Positions 1-7,275 of a stretch of 24,035 nucleotides of DNA are shown here, in pieces. The notes under the pieces are model-generated. The model did not search any database and was not told the DNA's origin. It saw nothing but the letters and a program-made list of their open reading frames with translations. Position 1 is the first letter of the stretch, and every line of letters starts with the position of its first letter. The position numbers were made by a program, and so were the translations under genes. Source of the DNA: a virus; IMG/VR virus record IMGVR_UViG_3300038701_001862, positions 1-24,035 of that record. The stretch is one strand, 5' to 3'.

Positions 1-226
1 GGATGTCGTCTTGGAACACGCCGCTGAACGATGCGTCCATGGACAGGATGCCTGCCGCGTCGATCAGCTGACGCCATTGCCCGGTAGAGCTTGCAGACGT
101 GGCATCTACGGTGGAGTTGTTGAACGTCATGGACACGGTACGCGCGCCGCCAACGTTGGTGAAGGCTTCGGATGCTTCCCCGTCGCCAATCTTTAAGAGG
201 ACATCAACGCCCTTTTGTGCAGCCAT
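1..226 (-). CDS. Major tail protein, TP901-1 family (partial)
   Basis: This gene encodes the subunit of the phage tail tube and runs off the left edge, so only about 75 N-terminal residues are visible. The start at 226 is set by a strong ribosome binding site (GGAGG, complement of 232-236) just upstream. The N-terminus reads MAAQKGVDVLLKIGDG, followed by a segment with FTNVGGARTVSMTF, a VDATS stretch and WRQLIDAAG. That order matches the TP901-1 type major tail protein found in many alphaproteobacterial phages and gene transfer agent-like clusters. It sits directly after the tail-completion gene, the usual place for the tail tube gene. The family call is from remembered motifs. Confidence 0.8.
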   Translation of the reverse strand, partial: MAAQKGVDVLLKIGDGEASEAFTNVGGARTVSMTFNNSTVDATSASSTGQWRQLIDAAGILSMDASFSGVFQDDI

Positions 227-237
227 ATCTGGCCTCC

Positions 238-744
238 TTAGTTACTAATGCCGACCAAGCAACGAAAGCGGCACGCGGCCTGCATAAACTTGCCATCCGG
301 GTCAGGCGTCGGAGGCAAGCTGTTCGTGTACTGGCGAAGGACTAAGCGCGCGTTGTCCGCGCCTGTCTCAAACCGCCCATTGGTAAAATCCAGAATGACC
401 GCTTCGCCTTCGCTTGGGCTTTCCGGCAGGTCATAGTTATCAAGGTCATCAAGAACGTCACGGATGCGCTCGGCGGTCTGCGCTACATCAAGAATGCCAC
501 GCGCGCCGCCTTGCTCGGTGCGCAAGAAAAACGCGCTAACCTGGATTTGATATTCAGTGCCTCGATAGCTTTGCGTGTTCCAAGCGTTCGCACTTAATAT
601 GTCTAGCGTAAGAAATGGCGCGGCAACGCCATCAGGCGGGCGCTCGGTATAAACCTTTGGCGCGCGGCCCATGTACTGGCCTAACAGCGCATCAGCTTCA
701 AGCGCGTCGATTGTGTCGCGGACTAGAGGGAGCAAAGCACGCAT
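238..744 (-). CDS. Tail completion protein, DUF3168-like (gp17-type)
   Basis: The 168-aa product probably acts at the head-tail junction as a tail completion or terminator protein. The N-terminal part (a helix up to about residue 20, then LLGQYMG and VYTERPPDG with a P-F-L-T-L strand) resembles the DUF3168 layout of an N-terminal helix followed by a strand after a proline-rich turn. The family is usually 120-140 aa, so this one is somewhat long, with a proline-rich insertion near residue 145. It lies between the gp10-like protein and the major tail protein, the standard position for this role. The start at 744 is one base from the stop of the upstream gene. The role is mainly supported by gene order. 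Confidence 0.6.
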   Translation of the reverse strand: MRALLPLVRDTIDALEADALLGQYMGRAPKVYTERPPDGVAAPFLTLDILSANAWNTQSYRGTEYQIQVSAFFLRTEQGGARGILDVAQTAERIRDVLDDLDNYDLPESPSEGEAVILDFTNGRFETGADNARLVLRQYTNSLPPTPDPDGKFMQAACRFRCLVGISN

Positions 745-745
745 A

Positions 746-1174
746 TCAGTCCTCCCAAGCGCGGCCCATCGCGCGGGCTACGGCTTCGGCTAATTCGTCA
801 GCGTTACGCTCTGCGGCAGGCTCAAGGTGCGGGCGCGGTGCCATGTTGCGGGTTCCGTATTCAAGATGCACCGCATGATTTGACGCTATCACCACGTCGG
901 CGCCGCCTTGTGTTGGCTCAACGCGCGCACTCTGCACAAGCCGCCCGGTATCAGTGCGCGGCGCGTTGCCTGGACTAGACGCCGTATGAAGCACGTTACC
1001 GCGTCGGTATGTCTTGCCAGTTGGCGGGCTGTTCTGGATGGATCGCACCACATCGCCTTGAATGCGTACTGCACCTAGACGCAGCTCTTTGACCACCGCG
1101 CCGCTAAGCTCGCGCGTGTCTATGGCCGCGCGTAGCTGATTGCCAAAACCGCGACCATCCACGTTAAAGCGCAT
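746..1174 (-). CDS. HK97 gp10-like head-tail joining protein
   Basis: The 142-aa product matches the HK97 gp10-like family of small neck/tail proteins that help join head and tail. The signature region is around residues 52-75, with YRRGNVLHTASSPGNAPRTD, followed by a GRLVQSA helix start and a C-terminal HLEYGTRNMAPRPHLEPA block. These 'P-G-x-x-P-x-x-d-T-G-x-L' and 'v-e-f-G-T-x-x-x-x-P-R-P' motifs are typical of the family. The start at 1174 overlaps the upstream stop by one base, indicating translational coupling with the adaptor gene. Length is normal for the family. Confidence 0.8.
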   Translation of the reverse strand: MRFNVDGRGFGNQLRAAIDTRELSGAVVKELRLGAVRIQGDVVRSIQNSPPTGKTYRRGNVLHTASSPGNAPRTDTGRLVQSARVEPTQGGADVVIASNHAVHLEYGTRNMAPRPHLEPAAERNADELAEAVARAMGRAWED

Positions 1175-1509
1175 CAGTCCTGCTCGCGCTCGGTCGTGAC
1201 CACGCGCTTAAACCGCCCGCGCTCATCTTCATTTGCCACCGCCTGCACGGTAAATACCCGGCTGTCGTATTGAATGCGGTCACCTTGGCGCACGCCAGCG
1301 CTGTCACGCACGATGAAATCAATCTGCGAGCGGTCCATAAGCAAGCCGCCAGGGCCTATGGCTTGCGCAAGGCTCTTGTGCTCCATCGACGCCCACACAG
1401 TCGCGCGCGTTGACCATGCCACAGACGCGCCGCCGTACTCGGTTGCCGTCTCGGTCTGCTGCTCAATCGTAATGCGGTGACGCATAGGGCCGATGCGCTG
1501 GCGAGCCAT
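1174..1509 (-). CDS. Head-tail adaptor (SPP1 gp16-like, phage_H_T_join)
   Basis: The 111-aa protein fits the SPP1 gp16-type head closure family. It begins with a basic stretch MARQRIGPMRHRIT and an ITIEQQTET strand, then a W-S-T segment, VWASMEH, and a C-terminal beta segment (GDRIQYDSRVFTVQAV) followed by a conserved-type acidic tail. The pattern 'L-x-h-R-I-x-I-x-x...W...a-x-v-x...G-r-x-Y-x-V' is the usual reading of this family. It closes the portal/connector channel after packaging. The start at 1509 overlaps the stop of the previous gene in a TGATG arrangement, which supports this choice over an internal methionine at residue 9. Confidence 0.78.
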   Translation of the reverse strand: MARQRIGPMRHRITIEQQTETATEYGGASVAWSTRATVWASMEHKSLAQAIGPGGLLMDRSQIDFIVRDSAGVRQGDRIQYDSRVFTVQAVANEDERGRFKRVVTTEREQD

Positions 1510-1835
1510 CAGGCAAACACCCGGCTAGGGTTGCTCGGCGTCACCACGACCTCAGCTGGAATGTCTGGTGAATAGCCATCAATTAGGCGCAAGTTAGCGT
1601 GAAAGCCGGTATCAATAACCGCTGGCGTCACAACCGTTTCGCCATCCTCGCTCATAACAGCGTCGGTTGTGACCACAGCGCCGATCAGAGACAGCGCGTA
1701 GCGGAACCGCTCGCCTTCTTTCCAGTCGCCAGCCTGAACACCTTCCGGCGCATCCTCACCCCACACCGCCCACGGTAAAGCCGCTTTTAACGCAGCTTCG
1801 TCATTAGCTCTTAGGTATACGTCAACAAAGCTCAT
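1509..1835 (-). CDS. Conserved-looking hypothetical protein next to the fibre-like gene
   Basis: I do not recognise this 108-aa protein. The chosen start at 1835 gives MSFVDVYLRANDEAALKAAL and has a G-rich ribosome binding site (GGGG, complement of 1843-1846) placed immediately behind the stop of the upstream gene. An in-frame start at 1859 would lie inside that gene. The protein is acidic, with a predicted alpha/beta mix and no transmembrane segment. Its position right after a LamG/fibre-like protein suggests a small partner, perhaps a chaperone or attachment subunit of that fibre; this is inference from context only. Confidence 0.6.
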   Translation of the reverse strand: MSFVDVYLRANDEAALKAALPWAVWGEDAPEGVQAGDWKEGERFRYALSLIGAVVTTDAVMSEDGETVVTPAVIDTGFHANLRLIDGYSPDIPAEVVVTPSNPSRVFA

Positions 1836-1836
1836 T

Positions 1837-3063
1837 TTAATTCCCCACCAGTGCTTCAAGCTCGGCGTTAGACAGGCGGCGCGGCCAGTAGCGGATTTGT
1901 TTGATGTAAGCGGTCGGAATTACTGTGGCACCTGCGCCATCTGGTGAACGACCGATCGCTAGCTTACTTGTCCCAAGTTGACCGTCACCGCCTGTGCTTG
2001 TCTGTTGCGTCTCTGCGTTAACCGATACAGTTGCGCCGGATGCGTCGTATGACATTGCGCCGCGAATTAGATCCCCCGCAGCAACGACCTTATCGACACT
2101 TGCAATTGCAACTGAGCTGTCCCGCACCGAAGCCCTTGCGCTCGATGTTTGCTGTTGGGTAAGCGAAAGCTCGTTTGCGCCGTTATTGTTGCCGTAGGCA
2201 GCATATCGACCGAAGTTTCCGGCCACTCCCGAGAAGGCTGCGATTGCCTCGATGTAGATTGAACCCGGCCCGTTATCGTTCGACCAAGCTCCGTTCCCGA
2301 CTTCAATATCATCAGCCGCGCGCGTGCTCGCCGCAAGCGTGCCAGCCGGGGGCAGGATGGGTGACGTTGGGTAGGCTTTCTGTTCGAGTTGGGGCGCGTA
2401 GATGCGCAAAGTAATGTCGATAGCGCCGGAGCCGTCCCAATCCACAACAAGCCTCGAAATAACCCGCTCGGTTGAGGCTCCACCGTCTAGCGTCGCTGTG
2501 TGGTGTATGCGCTTATGAGTGCCGTCAGGCGTGAAAAGTTCGGACTGGTTAAATGTACCGCTGTCAGCTGCCCCTGCGCTAGTACGGCCAAGAACAACAA
2601 GCCTCACGCCGCTAATATTCGTCAAATCACCAGCAACCAATTTAACCCCGATTGAGCCGGTCCATGTCTGACCGTTTGAAGCTGTGATCTGGGTGTCCGC
2701 TTCCGGCGTTATAGCCGGATCAAAGGTAGGCGTGCCATTAAACCGAACATCAACATAAGGCCAACCGTTTTCCGTTCCTGACCCTACAATTTCTTGTAAG
2801 CTGCTCGGTGCCACTTGCCAGTTTGTCGGCAGCGTCCCCGGTGTCCCGGCGCCCGCGCCCTCACCGCGCGGATTGCGGATTTCGTTTGTGCTGCCTTCTT
2901 CTACCAGCAGCCCTTGCGCGCCATCGCGTGCGATGTTGTTAGCGTACTCGGTCAGGTCGCCAGTGATAGCGCCGCCATTGGTAAAGTCCCAGCCGCCAGG
3001 ATACCACGCCTTAGACGCGCGGCTAACGGTCGCCACATTGGCAAGGTTTGATGTGCGGGCCAT
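1837..3063 (-). CDS. LamG/concanavalin-like structural protein, probable head or neck fibre
   Basis: The 408-aa product looks like a phage surface fibre or carbohydrate-binding structural protein. The N-terminal 60 residues (SRASKAWYPGGWDF, then TEYANNIARDG and GLLVEEGSTNEIRNPRG) are the usual lead-in of phage proteins carrying a concanavalin/LamG fold. A jelly-roll-like middle ends near residue 230 in APQLEQKAYPTSPI, which in many phage fibres marks the end of a carbohydrate-binding-like module. It is followed by a LamG-like C-terminal part (RAADDIEVG to IKQIRYWPRRLSNAELEAL), whose last motif is typical of LamG repeats. The gene sits between the connector and the adaptor, not in the tail-fibre cluster, so the protein may decorate the head or neck. 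The exact receptor is unknown. Confidence 0.65.
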   Translation of the reverse strand: MARTSNLANVATVSRASKAWYPGGWDFTNGGAITGDLTEYANNIARDGAQGLLVEEGSTNEIRNPRGEGAGAGTPGTLPTNWQVAPSSLQEIVGSGTENGWPYVDVRFNGTPTFDPAITPEADTQITASNGQTWTGSIGVKLVAGDLTNISGVRLVVLGRTSAGAADSGTFNQSELFTPDGTHKRIHHTATLDGGASTERVISRLVVDWDGSGAIDITLRIYAPQLEQKAYPTSPILPPAGTLAASTRAADDIEVGNGAWSNDNGPGSIYIEAIAAFSGVAGNFGRYAAYGNNNGANELSLTQQQTSSARASVRDSSVAIASVDKVVAAGDLIRGAMSYDASGATVSVNAETQQTSTGGDGQLGTSKLAIGRSPDGAGATVIPTAYIKQIRYWPRRLSNAELEALVGN

Positions 3064-3071
3064 GTCAGCTC

Positions 3072-3737
3072 CTAAATCGTGATAAAGCGGTAAGGCTGCA
3101 ACAGCGCTTTAACCGCAAACGGCAATTCTGCCGTGATTGTGCCAATGACCACGGCCTCGCGGTTTTCATACCAGTGCGCGACTAGCAGCTTCATGGCCTT
3201 CAATATCGCGTCTGGCACATCACTGCCCGCATTGCCAAAGCCTGCAACGTAAACAATCTCGATCGCATCGCTGCGGCGCTCAGCGCTGGGCCATGCTGCG
3301 TTATCGGTCGGCACAAGGCGCGAACGGTCACCAGGCGCACTCAGCCGATAATTAGAACTTGCCCAAGTGTCAGAATTGCCCGCATCATCGTACAGCGTCA
3401 CCGATGTGATTGACTGCACTGGACGGGCGATTAGCTCAACGTAATCAACCTCGCCGTTTTTCCAGTCGCTAATGCGGCCATCATTCGGCATGATGGCGTT
3501 CGCGCGATATCCCGGCCAGCGATCCAGCGTTTGGCGCACGGTCTGCGTGATAAGCCGGATCTGGCAGTATTCTTCGACGTGCTGGCGCGCGGCAACCACA
3601 AGCGCGTCAATGAGCGTATCATCAGCCGTTACACCGCTTTCAATGCGCAGCCATTCCTTAGCCGTTGCCGTGCTGATCGGCTCCGCAGCGGGTGCCGTCA
3701 CGATGGAGAGCCGCCCGAAGCGGTTGCCGTAGCTCAT
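3072..3737 (-). CDS. Head-tail connector, gp6-like (phiE125 gp8 type)
   Basis: The 221-aa protein matches the gp6-like connector family that forms a ring under the portal. The diagnostic N-terminal helix bundle is visible as ISTATAKEWLRI, DDTLIDALVVAARQHVEEY and ITQTVRQTLDRWPG. Members typically read 'A-K-x-x-L-R-i...D-x-x-i-x-x-l-i-x-A-A-r-x-x-v-E-x-x-t'. The C-terminal half includes VPDAILKAMKLLVAHWYENRE, the second conserved helix. The length of about 220 aa fits the two-part phiE125 gp8 type. It stands between the capsid and the joining proteins, as expected. Confidence 0.8.
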   Translation of the reverse strand: MSYGNRFGRLSIVTAPAAEPISTATAKEWLRIESGVTADDTLIDALVVAARQHVEEYCQIRLITQTVRQTLDRWPGYRANAIMPNDGRISDWKNGEVDYVELIARPVQSITSVTLYDDAGNSDTWASSNYRLSAPGDRSRLVPTDNAAWPSAERRSDAIEIVYVAGFGNAGSDVPDAILKAMKLLVAHWYENREAVVIGTITAELPFAVKALLQPYRFITI

Positions 3738-3739
3738 GG

Positions 3740-3988
3740 TTAGCCCTTGGTTTCGGTTTTCTTGCGGCGGGTATATTTGCGCTTGGGCTTGGCAGGCGCT
3801 TCGTCTTTAGTTTCAAGCGCCGGTGCGGGCTTTACTTCCTCGGCAATGCGCGGGCCACGTGATAGTGCGCCCTTGGCCCACTTCTCAGCCATCTCGCTCG
3901 GCACCTGATAGATGCCCGGCATGAACGTGTGCTGGTCGTTGCGACCGTCCAGCGCGACGCGATAGGCTTTGTGTAGTTTGATCTGCAT
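3740..3988 (-). CDS. Small protein with basic C-terminal tail, head module
   Basis: This 82-aa protein is not recognised. It has an N-terminal beta-like segment (MQIKLHKAYRVALDG), a turn with FMPGIYQVP, a short helix (EMAEKWAKGALSRG), and a proline/lysine-rich tail ending in PKRKYTRRKKTETKG. Small proteins of this shape, with a charged low-complexity tail, occur between the capsid and connector genes of several HK97-type phages. The basic tail could contact DNA or RNA. It begins just after a strong terminator-like hairpin (4006-4033), so its level is probably uncoupled from the gene before it. Function is unknown. Confidence 0.6.
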   Translation of the reverse strand: MQIKLHKAYRVALDGRNDQHTFMPGIYQVPSEMAEKWAKGALSRGPRIAEEVKPAPALETKDEAPAKPKRKYTRRKKTETKG

Positions 3989-4005
3989 GGGTCACTCCCT
4001 TGCAA

Positions 4006-4033
4006 GAAAAAGGGCGAGGCCAAAGCCCCGCCC
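4006..4033 (-). terminator. Rho-independent terminator after the capsid-associated gene
   Basis: Read on the minus strand, a 9-bp stem (4025-4033 with 4012-4020, one G-U pair) closes a 4-base loop and is followed by five T residues (4007-4011). The G-U pair is valid only on the minus strand, which supports that direction. It lies between the 143-aa gene and the next head gene, and would reduce expression of the downstream joining proteins relative to capsid proteins. Confidence 0.75.
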
Positions 4034-4046
4034 CCAATACCCCCGC

Positions 4047-4478
4047 TTATGCAGGCGGGTTAGCCGTGTCTGCCTGCTCGGCATAGCCCAGAACAGCAAC
4101 GCCAGAAACGAAGATGTTGCCGCTGTCGTTGCCGGTCGGGGTGACGGTCACGCGCGTGTAACGCTTGCCGCCCACGTACCCGATCTTACGCACGCTGTCG
4201 TCATCATCAGCAGCGGTAAAGCTTGCAAGGGCTTCGGTGCCGTTGAGGCCGGTATCAGCCACAGCAACCGCATCCGACAGGTTGGCCTCGTCGCCATGCT
4301 CAACAAGCACGGTGAATTCGGCGTTGGCGTCAGTGTTGGTGCCAATGTTCAGGATGAAGGCAAGGCCCTCATAACCTTGGCGGTCGATGATGTCGGACAC
4401 GATAGCCGTGTTATCGGTGCCAGCAGCCGCCGGAGCAATAAGCTGCACCGGCGTGATATTAGAGTGAAGGTCTTTCAT
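4047..4478 (-). CDS. Capsid-associated protein, possible decoration protein
   Basis: The 143-aa product is acidic and beta-rich by eye, with stretches such as YEGLAFILNIGTNTD, EFTVLVEHGD and YTRVTVTPTGNDSGN. This style, with strands separated by T/N/D/G-rich turns and no helices, fits a virion surface or decoration-type protein. The gene directly follows the major capsid gene and has its own terminator after it, consistent with a protein made in high amounts. The same arrangement is common in rhizobial and other alphaproteobacterial phages. No specific family could be named with confidence; a tail or head-closure role is the main alternative. Confidence 0.65.
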   Translation of the reverse strand: MKDLHSNITPVQLIAPAAAGTDNTAIVSDIIDRQGYEGLAFILNIGTNTDANAEFTVLVEHGDEANLSDAVAVADTGLNGTEALASFTAADDDDSVRKIGYVGGKRYTRVTVTPTGNDSGNIFVSGVAVLGYAEQADTANPPA

Positions 4479-4504
4479 CTCTCTTTTCCTTTCTCAAAAG
4501 CTAT

Positions 4505-4528
4505 GGGGCGAGCTTTAAGGCCCGCCCC
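4505..4528 (-). terminator. Weak terminator or attenuator hairpin after the capsid gene
   Basis: On the minus strand a 9-bp stem (4520-4528 with 4505-4513, one G-U pair) encloses a 6-base loop. It is followed only by a short T-run several bases later, so termination is probably partial. It is similar in stem sequence and size to the hairpin at 4006-4033. It could also protect the 3' end of the capsid message. Confidence 0.5.
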
Positions 4529-4535
4529 GCGCCGG

Positions 4536-5822
4536 TTAGTCAGCGAACTGGATCAGCTTGATGGCTTCAAACATCTTGACGCCACCGCCAACACGCTTAC
4601 GGCCAAAGAACTGCACGTCAGGCTTGGCCGAATACGGGTCACGAATGACGTTCAGGCCAGCACGATCGACAACCTGATAGGCTGCACGCAGGTCAGCGTA
4701 TGCAATCGCATAAGCGTTATCTGCAACGGCAGGCATCTGTTGGAAGATCGAGAACGGTTCACCCGCAATCGTACCCGGCATCGAGCCATCCCACATGAAC
4801 AGCGGACGGCCATCGGCGTCCTTGATCTTGCGGACCTCGCCAAGCGTGCCACGGCTCAAGTAGAACCGGGCGTTGGCCTGATACGGCTGCTTGAGACTGT
4901 GGATACAGTCGATAAAGACCTCTTCAGGGCCAGAGCCAGCCGCCAGAAACGCACCAGCCGCGCCGGTAATGTGCGTTTCGATGGTTTCCCACGCGCCGGT
5001 ATAAGAAGCTGCCAGCGTCTTGTTGTAGTCAAGGAAGCCGCGCGGCTTGTTGATACCGTCACCATCGACGAAAGCTTCCGCTTCCTTTTCGCCCATGGCT
5101 GTACCCATTTCCTGAGAGAACAGCTGCTCAATATCCACACGGCTATCAGCCAGCAGGTTTTGAGAAGCGTGATACTCAGCGTCCAGGTTGTGCGCATAGA
5201 AACGCAGCTTCTTGAACGATGGGTTGGTCGTTTCGCCGGTAGACGCTACGTCCTGATCGGCCCAGCGTGCAGCCGAACCGGCCACATTCACATTGCGCTG
5301 ATACTCTTCGGTCGAGATGGTCTGCACGTCAGCGAACTGGCGCACAGGGCTGATCTCAGTGACGATGCGAGCAATCTCAGCTTCCAGCGTTGCTGGAGCC
5401 AGCAGATAGCCAGCTTGCGGGTCCTGATCAGACGACAGGCGCTTTACCTCAGCAGGCATCTCAGCCATAAGCGCTTCTACAGCAGCCTTCTCACCCTTGC
5501 GGACGTACTCAACATAGAAGGCATCGGCCAGCTTGGCGCTGATTGCCTTGGCTTCGGATTCGTTACCGCCAGCGGTGTTCAGCTTTGCAATGCGGGCTTC
5601 CAGCTGTTCAGCAGCAGCCTTCGCCGCCTTGGCTTCAATTTCAACCTTGTTGAACTCGCCTTCCCACTTGGCATACTTCTGGTCGAACTCGGCGTTTGCC
5701 TTGTCCAGAGCAGACGTGACAAGCGCGTCCTGGTCTTTCTTCAGCTCATCAACCTTCTCGTTGACAGCCTTCAGTGCAGACTGCGCATCATCGCGCAGCT
5801 GCTTCATTTCAGTGGCGTCCAT
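4536..5822 (-). CDS. Major capsid protein, HK97 family
   Basis: The 428-aa protein is the HK97-fold major capsid subunit. Residues 1 to about 110 form a highly charged coiled coil (KQLRDDAQSALKAVNEKVDE onward), which corresponds to the N-terminal delta/scaffold domain removed by the protease encoded just upstream. The rest carries the familiar capsid landmarks: the GYLLAPATLEAEIARIVTEI start of the mature part, SPVRQFADVQTIST, RWADQDVASTGETTNPSFKK, and a later GDGINKPRGFLDY loop. The C-terminal segment reads FFGRKRVGGGVKMFEAIKLI, as in related phages. The length (about 430 aa including delta domain) is normal. A GGAG ribosome binding site precedes the start at 5822. Confidence 0.93.
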   Translation of the reverse strand: MDATEMKQLRDDAQSALKAVNEKVDELKKDQDALVTSALDKANAEFDQKYAKWEGEFNKVEIEAKAAKAAAEQLEARIAKLNTAGGNESEAKAISAKLADAFYVEYVRKGEKAAVEALMAEMPAEVKRLSSDQDPQAGYLLAPATLEAEIARIVTEISPVRQFADVQTISTEEYQRNVNVAGSAARWADQDVASTGETTNPSFKKLRFYAHNLDAEYHASQNLLADSRVDIEQLFSQEMGTAMGEKEAEAFVDGDGINKPRGFLDYNKTLAASYTGAWETIETHITGAAGAFLAAGSGPEEVFIDCIHSLKQPYQANARFYLSRGTLGEVRKIKDADGRPLFMWDGSMPGTIAGEPFSIFQQMPAVADNAYAIAYADLRAAYQVVDRAGLNVIRDPYSAKPDVQFFGRKRVGGGVKMFEAIKLIQFAD

Positions 5823-5849
5823 GATTTATCTCCTTGGCACCAGTTTCGA

Positions 5850-6512
5850 TTAAGAGCCTAAGCTCTGCTTGAGACTGGCGACTGCATCACGCAGGTCCGC
5901 CAAGTCCATGGCTCCCGGTTCATCCCGAACATCGGACGCCTTAAACCCGCCCGCCGCGATTGATTTGGCGGCGTTGCGGGTAAATCCTAAATCGTTGATG
6001 AGCGCGTGCTCAAAGTCGCGCACCGTGCTGATTGCGGGCGCAAGTGCTTTAAGCCCGGTAACGCGGGCCTGCTCATTGGCTGGCATTGACACAAGCGAGA
6101 TTTCACGCAGGTCGATCTCGGTCAGGTATCGCACGCCAGTTTCGCGGTCCATGTAGTAATCGACCGCGCGGAATCCGATAGACAGCCCGTCAATGGCACC
6201 GTCAGCCATCAAGTCGCGCAATTCTTGTGCGCGTTGAACACTCATGGTTAGACGGCCATTGCACTCAAGCCCGGCTTCCGTTTCTTCAAGGCGCTCCCAG
6301 ACACCTACAGGGCTGTCCATCTTGTGATGGTCAAGCATGACGATCTTGCGCCCGCTTTGTGCGCATCGCTTCAAGCACTTTTCAAACGCACCGCGCTCGA
6401 TCACATCGCCGGTCTGGTCAATGTTGCCAAAGGTCGAAGCCAGCCCGCTAATCTTGTTGCGCTGCTCACCGTCCAGCTTGATTTCAAGCGGAATGTTTAA
6501 GTGATAGTCCAT
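5850..6512 (-). CDS. Prohead protease, HK97/S78 family
   Basis: The 220-aa serine protease matures the prohead by removing the delta domain of the capsid protein. The N-terminal part shows KISGLASTFGNIDQTGD and VIERGAFEKCL, then the histidine region VMLDHHKMDSPVGVWERLEE and the serine region GAIDGLSIGFRAV, which are the two catalytic landmarks of peptidase family S78. The LREISLVSMPANEQARVT block is also characteristic. Residues beyond about 160 form a less conserved tail with a coiled segment. Its ribosome binding site (GGAG) overlaps the stop of the upstream gene. Confidence 0.92.
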   Translation of the reverse strand: MDYHLNIPLEIKLDGEQRNKISGLASTFGNIDQTGDVIERGAFEKCLKRCAQSGRKIVMLDHHKMDSPVGVWERLEETEAGLECNGRLTMSVQRAQELRDLMADGAIDGLSIGFRAVDYYMDRETGVRYLTEIDLREISLVSMPANEQARVTGLKALAPAISTVRDFEHALINDLGFTRNAAKSIAAGGFKASDVRDEPGAMDLADLRDAVASLKQSLGS

Positions 6513-6516
6513 GTCG

Positions 6517-7275
6517 TCACTCCGTCCTTAGCGCGATGGCGCATCGGCAGTTGATTGTCTCACCGGCTGGGCCGTCCGGGTCTCCTGGGTGCATTAGGCT
6601 TGCCCCGCCCACCTGAAACGCTTCATCCGGCCTGCGACGCTGCCCATCAGCGATGCGGTGGCTTTCGCGGGTCCGCTCGCTTGCCGCTGCGCTCCACTCG
6701 CGCACATATTCAATCCCTAACGCATCAGCGCTTGCGCCCGTGGCGGCATTGCTAACCCGTCCGGTTTCCGTTCTCGCGATCGTCATTGCTCGCGCCGCGC
6801 CAATTACCCGAGTGCGTTCACGCACCAACCGAGCGATGCCAGCACTGCCAAGCTCTTCACGCTGCCCCTGCGCAATTGAGCGGCGTATTTCCTCGCGCGT
6901 TGTATCAGCTATGCGCACCACATCGCGCGCCGTGTAGGTCGCCATGAAGCGAGCCAGCCACATCTCGAAGTCTTCTTCAAAGCCCTTGCGTTCGTGCGTC
7001 CATGCGCTCTTAGCGTCGCGCTTTACAAGCTCGCTCCATTTGCGGGCAATCTGCACATTGCGGCGCTCTAGCACCGCCCGAATATCGCGGGCATGGCTAT
7101 CAACAACCGGCCCGGCGAATGGATCTAGCCCCTGATCAACTGCGCTTGCCGCCTCACGCCCGTAGCGGGCCAGCAGCTTGGCTATCTCTTGCGCATATGG
7201 CCGCTCTGCCTTGGCCTTCCAGCGCTCATGAAAGCGGCGGAAAGCTTCCGCATCTGACGGGTTAAGAGGCCCCAT
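6517..7275 (-). CDS. Head morphogenesis protein, SPP1 gp7/Mu F-like minor head protein
   Basis: The protein (252 aa from the start at 7275) is a minor head protein probably attached inside the portal. The C-terminal domain shows the family hallmarks: ARTETGRVSNAA, then YVREWSAAASERTRESHRIA with the T-R-x-x-H motif, and an end with HPGDPDGPAGETINCRC, the typical 'N-C-R-C' terminus. The N-terminal 100 residues are helical and variable, as usual. An in-frame start at 7314 is possible but would overlap the portal gene by 53 bases; 7275 overlaps by 14 and has a G-rich sequence upstream. Confidence 0.88.
   Translation of the reverse strand: MGPLNPSDAEAFRRFHERWKAKAERPYAQEIAKLLARYGREAASAVDQGLDPFAGPVVDSHARDIRAVLERRNVQIARKWSELVKRDAKSAWTHERKGFEEDFEMWLARFMATYTARDVVRIADTTREEIRRSIAQGQREELGSAGIARLVRERTRVIGAARAMTIARTETGRVSNAATGASADALGIEYVREWSAAASERTRESHRIADGQRRRPDEAFQVGGASLMHPGDPDGPAGETINCRCAIALRTE

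Noticed and set aside
3969-5861. 630-aa plus-strand open frame
   Set aside because: It lies entirely opposite the capsid and neighbouring head genes, has no recognisable domains, and its open frame is explained by codon bias of the minus-strand genes.
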